Source of the DNA: SZUA-430 sp044375275
Lineage (GTDB): Bacteria; Pseudomonadota; Alphaproteobacteria; Micropepsales; Micropepsaceae
Direction of reading: 5' to 3'
Assembly: GCA_044375275.1 (NCBI GenBank)
Contig: JBILMZ010000214.1
Span: forward strand, 1-5,992
DNA: 5,992 bases
The translations under genes were made by a program, and so were the position numbers. The first letter of the stretch is position 1. Every line of letters starts with the position of its first letter. The notes under the pieces are model-generated. The model was given only the letters and a program-made list of their open reading frames with translations. It had not been told where the DNA came from and searched no databases. This document shows positions 4,970 through 5,992 of the stretch, one piece after another.

Positions 4970-5120
4970 GAGGGTAAATCAAGCCGAGCGCGGTGCGGGT
5001 CATCGAAACTGCCGATTTTCAGGCTGTTTTCTCTCGCTATCCGCACGACTTCCCGCTGCGCGTTGTTGACCGGACCTGGTGTTCAATGTTCACTCGGCTT
5101 CCCATCGAGAGGTGCCCTTC
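4970..5120. promoter_or_regulatory. Divergent intergenic region between ligase operon and lipoprotein operon
   Basis: This 151-nt gap separates two gene sets transcribed away from each other, so it should hold both promoters. On the plus strand TTGACC (5066-5071) is a fair -35 box, but no good -10 lies 16-18 nt downstream (the best is TTCACT at 5089-5094). GAGAGGTG (5107-5114) is the ribosome binding site of the lipoprotein gene. On the minus strand no convincing promoter or ribosome binding site was found. No strong palindrome was seen. Confidence 0.35.
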
Positions 5121-5417
5121 ATGAGACTTTACTGGATCCCCGGACTGCTCGCCCTCACGGTGATGCTGTCGGGTTGTGCCGTGATCTCCGTGGTCGATAC
5201 GGCCGTGAGCGTGACGTCAACCGTGGTTTCGACAACCGTGGACGTAGCGGCGGGTGCCGTGGAAGCGGTTGCGGGCTCTTCGGATGATGACGACGATGAA
5301 GAAGAAGACTGCGAGGAAAGCGGTCAGGATGCCAACAGCGACGGCAATGCGTCGGGTGGCAAAAAGTCTTCCGGGCAGCAAGAATGCAAGGACGAATCAA
5401 AGAGCAAGCAGGACTGA
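5121..5417 (+). CDS. Small lipoprotein with V/T/A repeat region and acidic tract
   Basis: This 98-residue protein starts at ATG 5121 behind GAGAGGTG; a GTG start 14 codons upstream is possible but would put a polar leader before the signal peptide. Residues 1-18 are a signal peptide ending VMLSGC, a canonical lipobox, so Cys19 is lipidated, and Ala at +2 favours the outer membrane. Residues 24-52 are Val/Thr/Ser/Ala-rich with an apparent 7-residue period (VVDTAVS, then VTSTVVS), which could form an amphipathic surface or insert into membrane. A tract of nine Asp/Glu residues follows (55-63), then a Ser/Gly/Lys-rich, probably disordered tail with Cys64 and Cys89. No enzyme domain is seen. The acidic tract could bind cations. 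It is the first gene of a probable three-gene unit, 8 nt ahead of the next gene. Confidence 0.82.
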   Translation: MRLYWIPGLLALTVMLSGCAVISVVDTAVSVTSTVVSTTVDVAAGAVEAVAGSSDDDDDEEEDCEESGQDANSDGNASGGKKSSGQQECKDESKSKQD

Positions 5418-5425
5418 CGCTAATC

Positions 5426-5833
5426 ATGAGCAGCAAGGATGCGGCCCTCATTCAAGCCTACTTCAAATGCTTCAATGCGGGAGACCGGGCTGGAATGCTG
5501 GCCTGCCTCGCTGATGACGTATCGCATGACGTCAACGAGGGCGAGCGCCGCCAGGGTCTCGCCCTGTTTGCGAATTTCCTTCAGCGCATGGATCGCTGCT
5601 ACAAGGAACAGCTGAAGGACATCGTCGTCATGTCGGGCGATGTTCCCGGGCGCGTGGCGGCGGAATATGTTGTCCACGGAACCTATCTGGCGACGGATGA
5701 AGGTTTGCCACCGGCCAAGGGGCAGACCTATACCCTGCCTGCCGGCAGCTTCTTTGAAGTCACGAATGGCAAGATCAGCCGCGTGACGACCTATTACAAT
5801 CTCCAGAACTGGACCAAACAGGTCAGCGCTTGA
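5426..5833 (+). CDS. Ketosteroid isomerase-related NTF2-fold protein (TIGR02096-like)
   Basis: This 135-residue cytoplasmic protein starts at ATG 5426, with AGGA (5410-5413) overlapping the end of the lipoprotein gene. The order YFKCFNAGDRAGMLACLADDVSHDVNEGE (12-40), then RMDRCYKEQLKDIVVM (54-69), AAEYVVHGTYLATDEGLPPAKGQTY (78-102) and GSFFEVTNGKISRVTTYYNLQ (107-127) matches the small proteobacterial family annotated as ketosteroid isomerase-related. H34-D35 and H84 lie where pocket residues are expected, but the catalytic Tyr/Asp set of true steroid isomerases is not clearly present, so steroid isomerisation is unproven. From memory of related genomes, this family is often followed by a GNAT gene of the type found next here, which suggests a shared function. 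Confidence 0.88.
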   Translation: MSSKDAALIQAYFKCFNAGDRAGMLACLADDVSHDVNEGERRQGLALFANFLQRMDRCYKEQLKDIVVMSGDVPGRVAAEYVVHGTYLATDEGLPPAKGQTYTLPAGSFFEVTNGKISRVTTYYNLQNWTKQVSA

Positions 5834-5992
5834 CCGTGCGGATCGAGACGCTGACGGGTGAGGGGCTGAAGTCCCACCTCGCGGATCTTGCGCGCCTGCG
5901 TATCGAAGTGTTTCGCGATTTCCCCTATCTCTATGATGGCGACCACGACTACGAGCGGAAGTATCTGTCCAAGCTCGGGGCATCGGCGGGTG
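5830..5992 (+). CDS. GNAT-family N-acetyltransferase, N-terminal part (3' end outside window)
   Basis: The frame runs open to the end of the window. Its first residues end in LARLRIEVFRDFPYLYDGDHDYERKYL, a characteristic N-terminal segment of a group of GNAT acetyltransferases: helix alpha-1 with R-x-x-V-F-R-D-F-P, then Y-x-Y-D-G-D. Two starts are possible. TTG 5830 gives a 4-nt TTGA overlap with the stop of the upstream gene and lies 7 nt after AGG (5820-5822); GTG 5836 lies 2 nt after that stop. The first is used here, with low certainty. The acetyl-CoA binding motif A lies outside the window, so activity cannot be checked. Tight linkage to the isomerase-related gene indicates co-translation. 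Confidence 0.82.
   Translation, partial: MTVRIETLTGEGLKSHLADLARLRIEVFRDFPYLYDGDHDYERKYLSKLGASAG

Noticed and set aside
5066..5094. Sigma-70 promoter for the lipoprotein operon (TTGACC with a downstream -10)
   Set aside because: The -35 is fair but no -10 resembling TATAAT lies at 16-18 nt, so it is only mentioned within the intergenic feature.
5279..5313. Acidic Asp/Glu tract as a simple-sequence repeat prone to slippage
   Set aside because: The codons are a mix of GAT, GAC, GAA and GAG, so there is no long perfect repeat unit to drive slippage.
5420..5983. 187-codon minus-strand open frame opposite the isomerase-related and second GNAT genes
   Set aside because: The plus-strand proteins are strong family matches; the antisense product is Arg/His-rich without a fold signature.

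Overview
The window is a GC-rich, gene-dense bacterial segment with mostly short intergenic gaps. Codon use and protein families point to an alphaproteobacterium. The closest feel is Caulobacterales/Hyphomonadaceae or sphingomonad-like, but that is an impression from the proteins and was not tested. No tRNA, rRNA, CRISPR array, integrase or transposase is visible.

Left part (1-1968, + strand): the C-terminal part of a DoxX-like membrane protein, a lipoprotein carrying a cupin domain, a small SnoaL/NTF2-fold protein, and a VOC (glyoxalase/bleomycin-resistance fold) protein. These look like loosely arranged single genes. A 69-bp REP/BIME-like inverted repeat lies between the NTF2-like and VOC genes. 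A shortened relative of the same repeat lies directly after the DoxX-like gene.

Middle (2113-4969, - strand): a compact four-gene operon. In transcription order it encodes an AMP-forming acyl/aminoacyl ligase (ANL superfamily), a GNAT acyltransferase, a stand-alone acyl carrier protein, and a putative Fe(II)/2-oxoglutarate oxygenase of the TIGR02466 type. The first three genes are joined by two ATGA stop/start overlaps, and the oxygenase begins 6 nt after the carrier protein stop. The parts suggest a pathway in which the ligase activates an acid, the carrier holds it as a thioester, and the GNAT moves the acyl group to an unknown acceptor. The oxygenase may hydroxylate the carried group or the product. 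This is the most interesting content of the window. The operon ends towards the VOC gene in a convergent gap that contains two palindromic elements.

Right part (5121-5992, + strand, divergent from the ligase operon): a short lipoprotein with a Val/Thr/Ala repeat region and a strongly acidic tract, a ketosteroid-isomerase-related NTF2-fold protein, and the start of a second GNAT acetyltransferase. They are spaced as one transcription unit.
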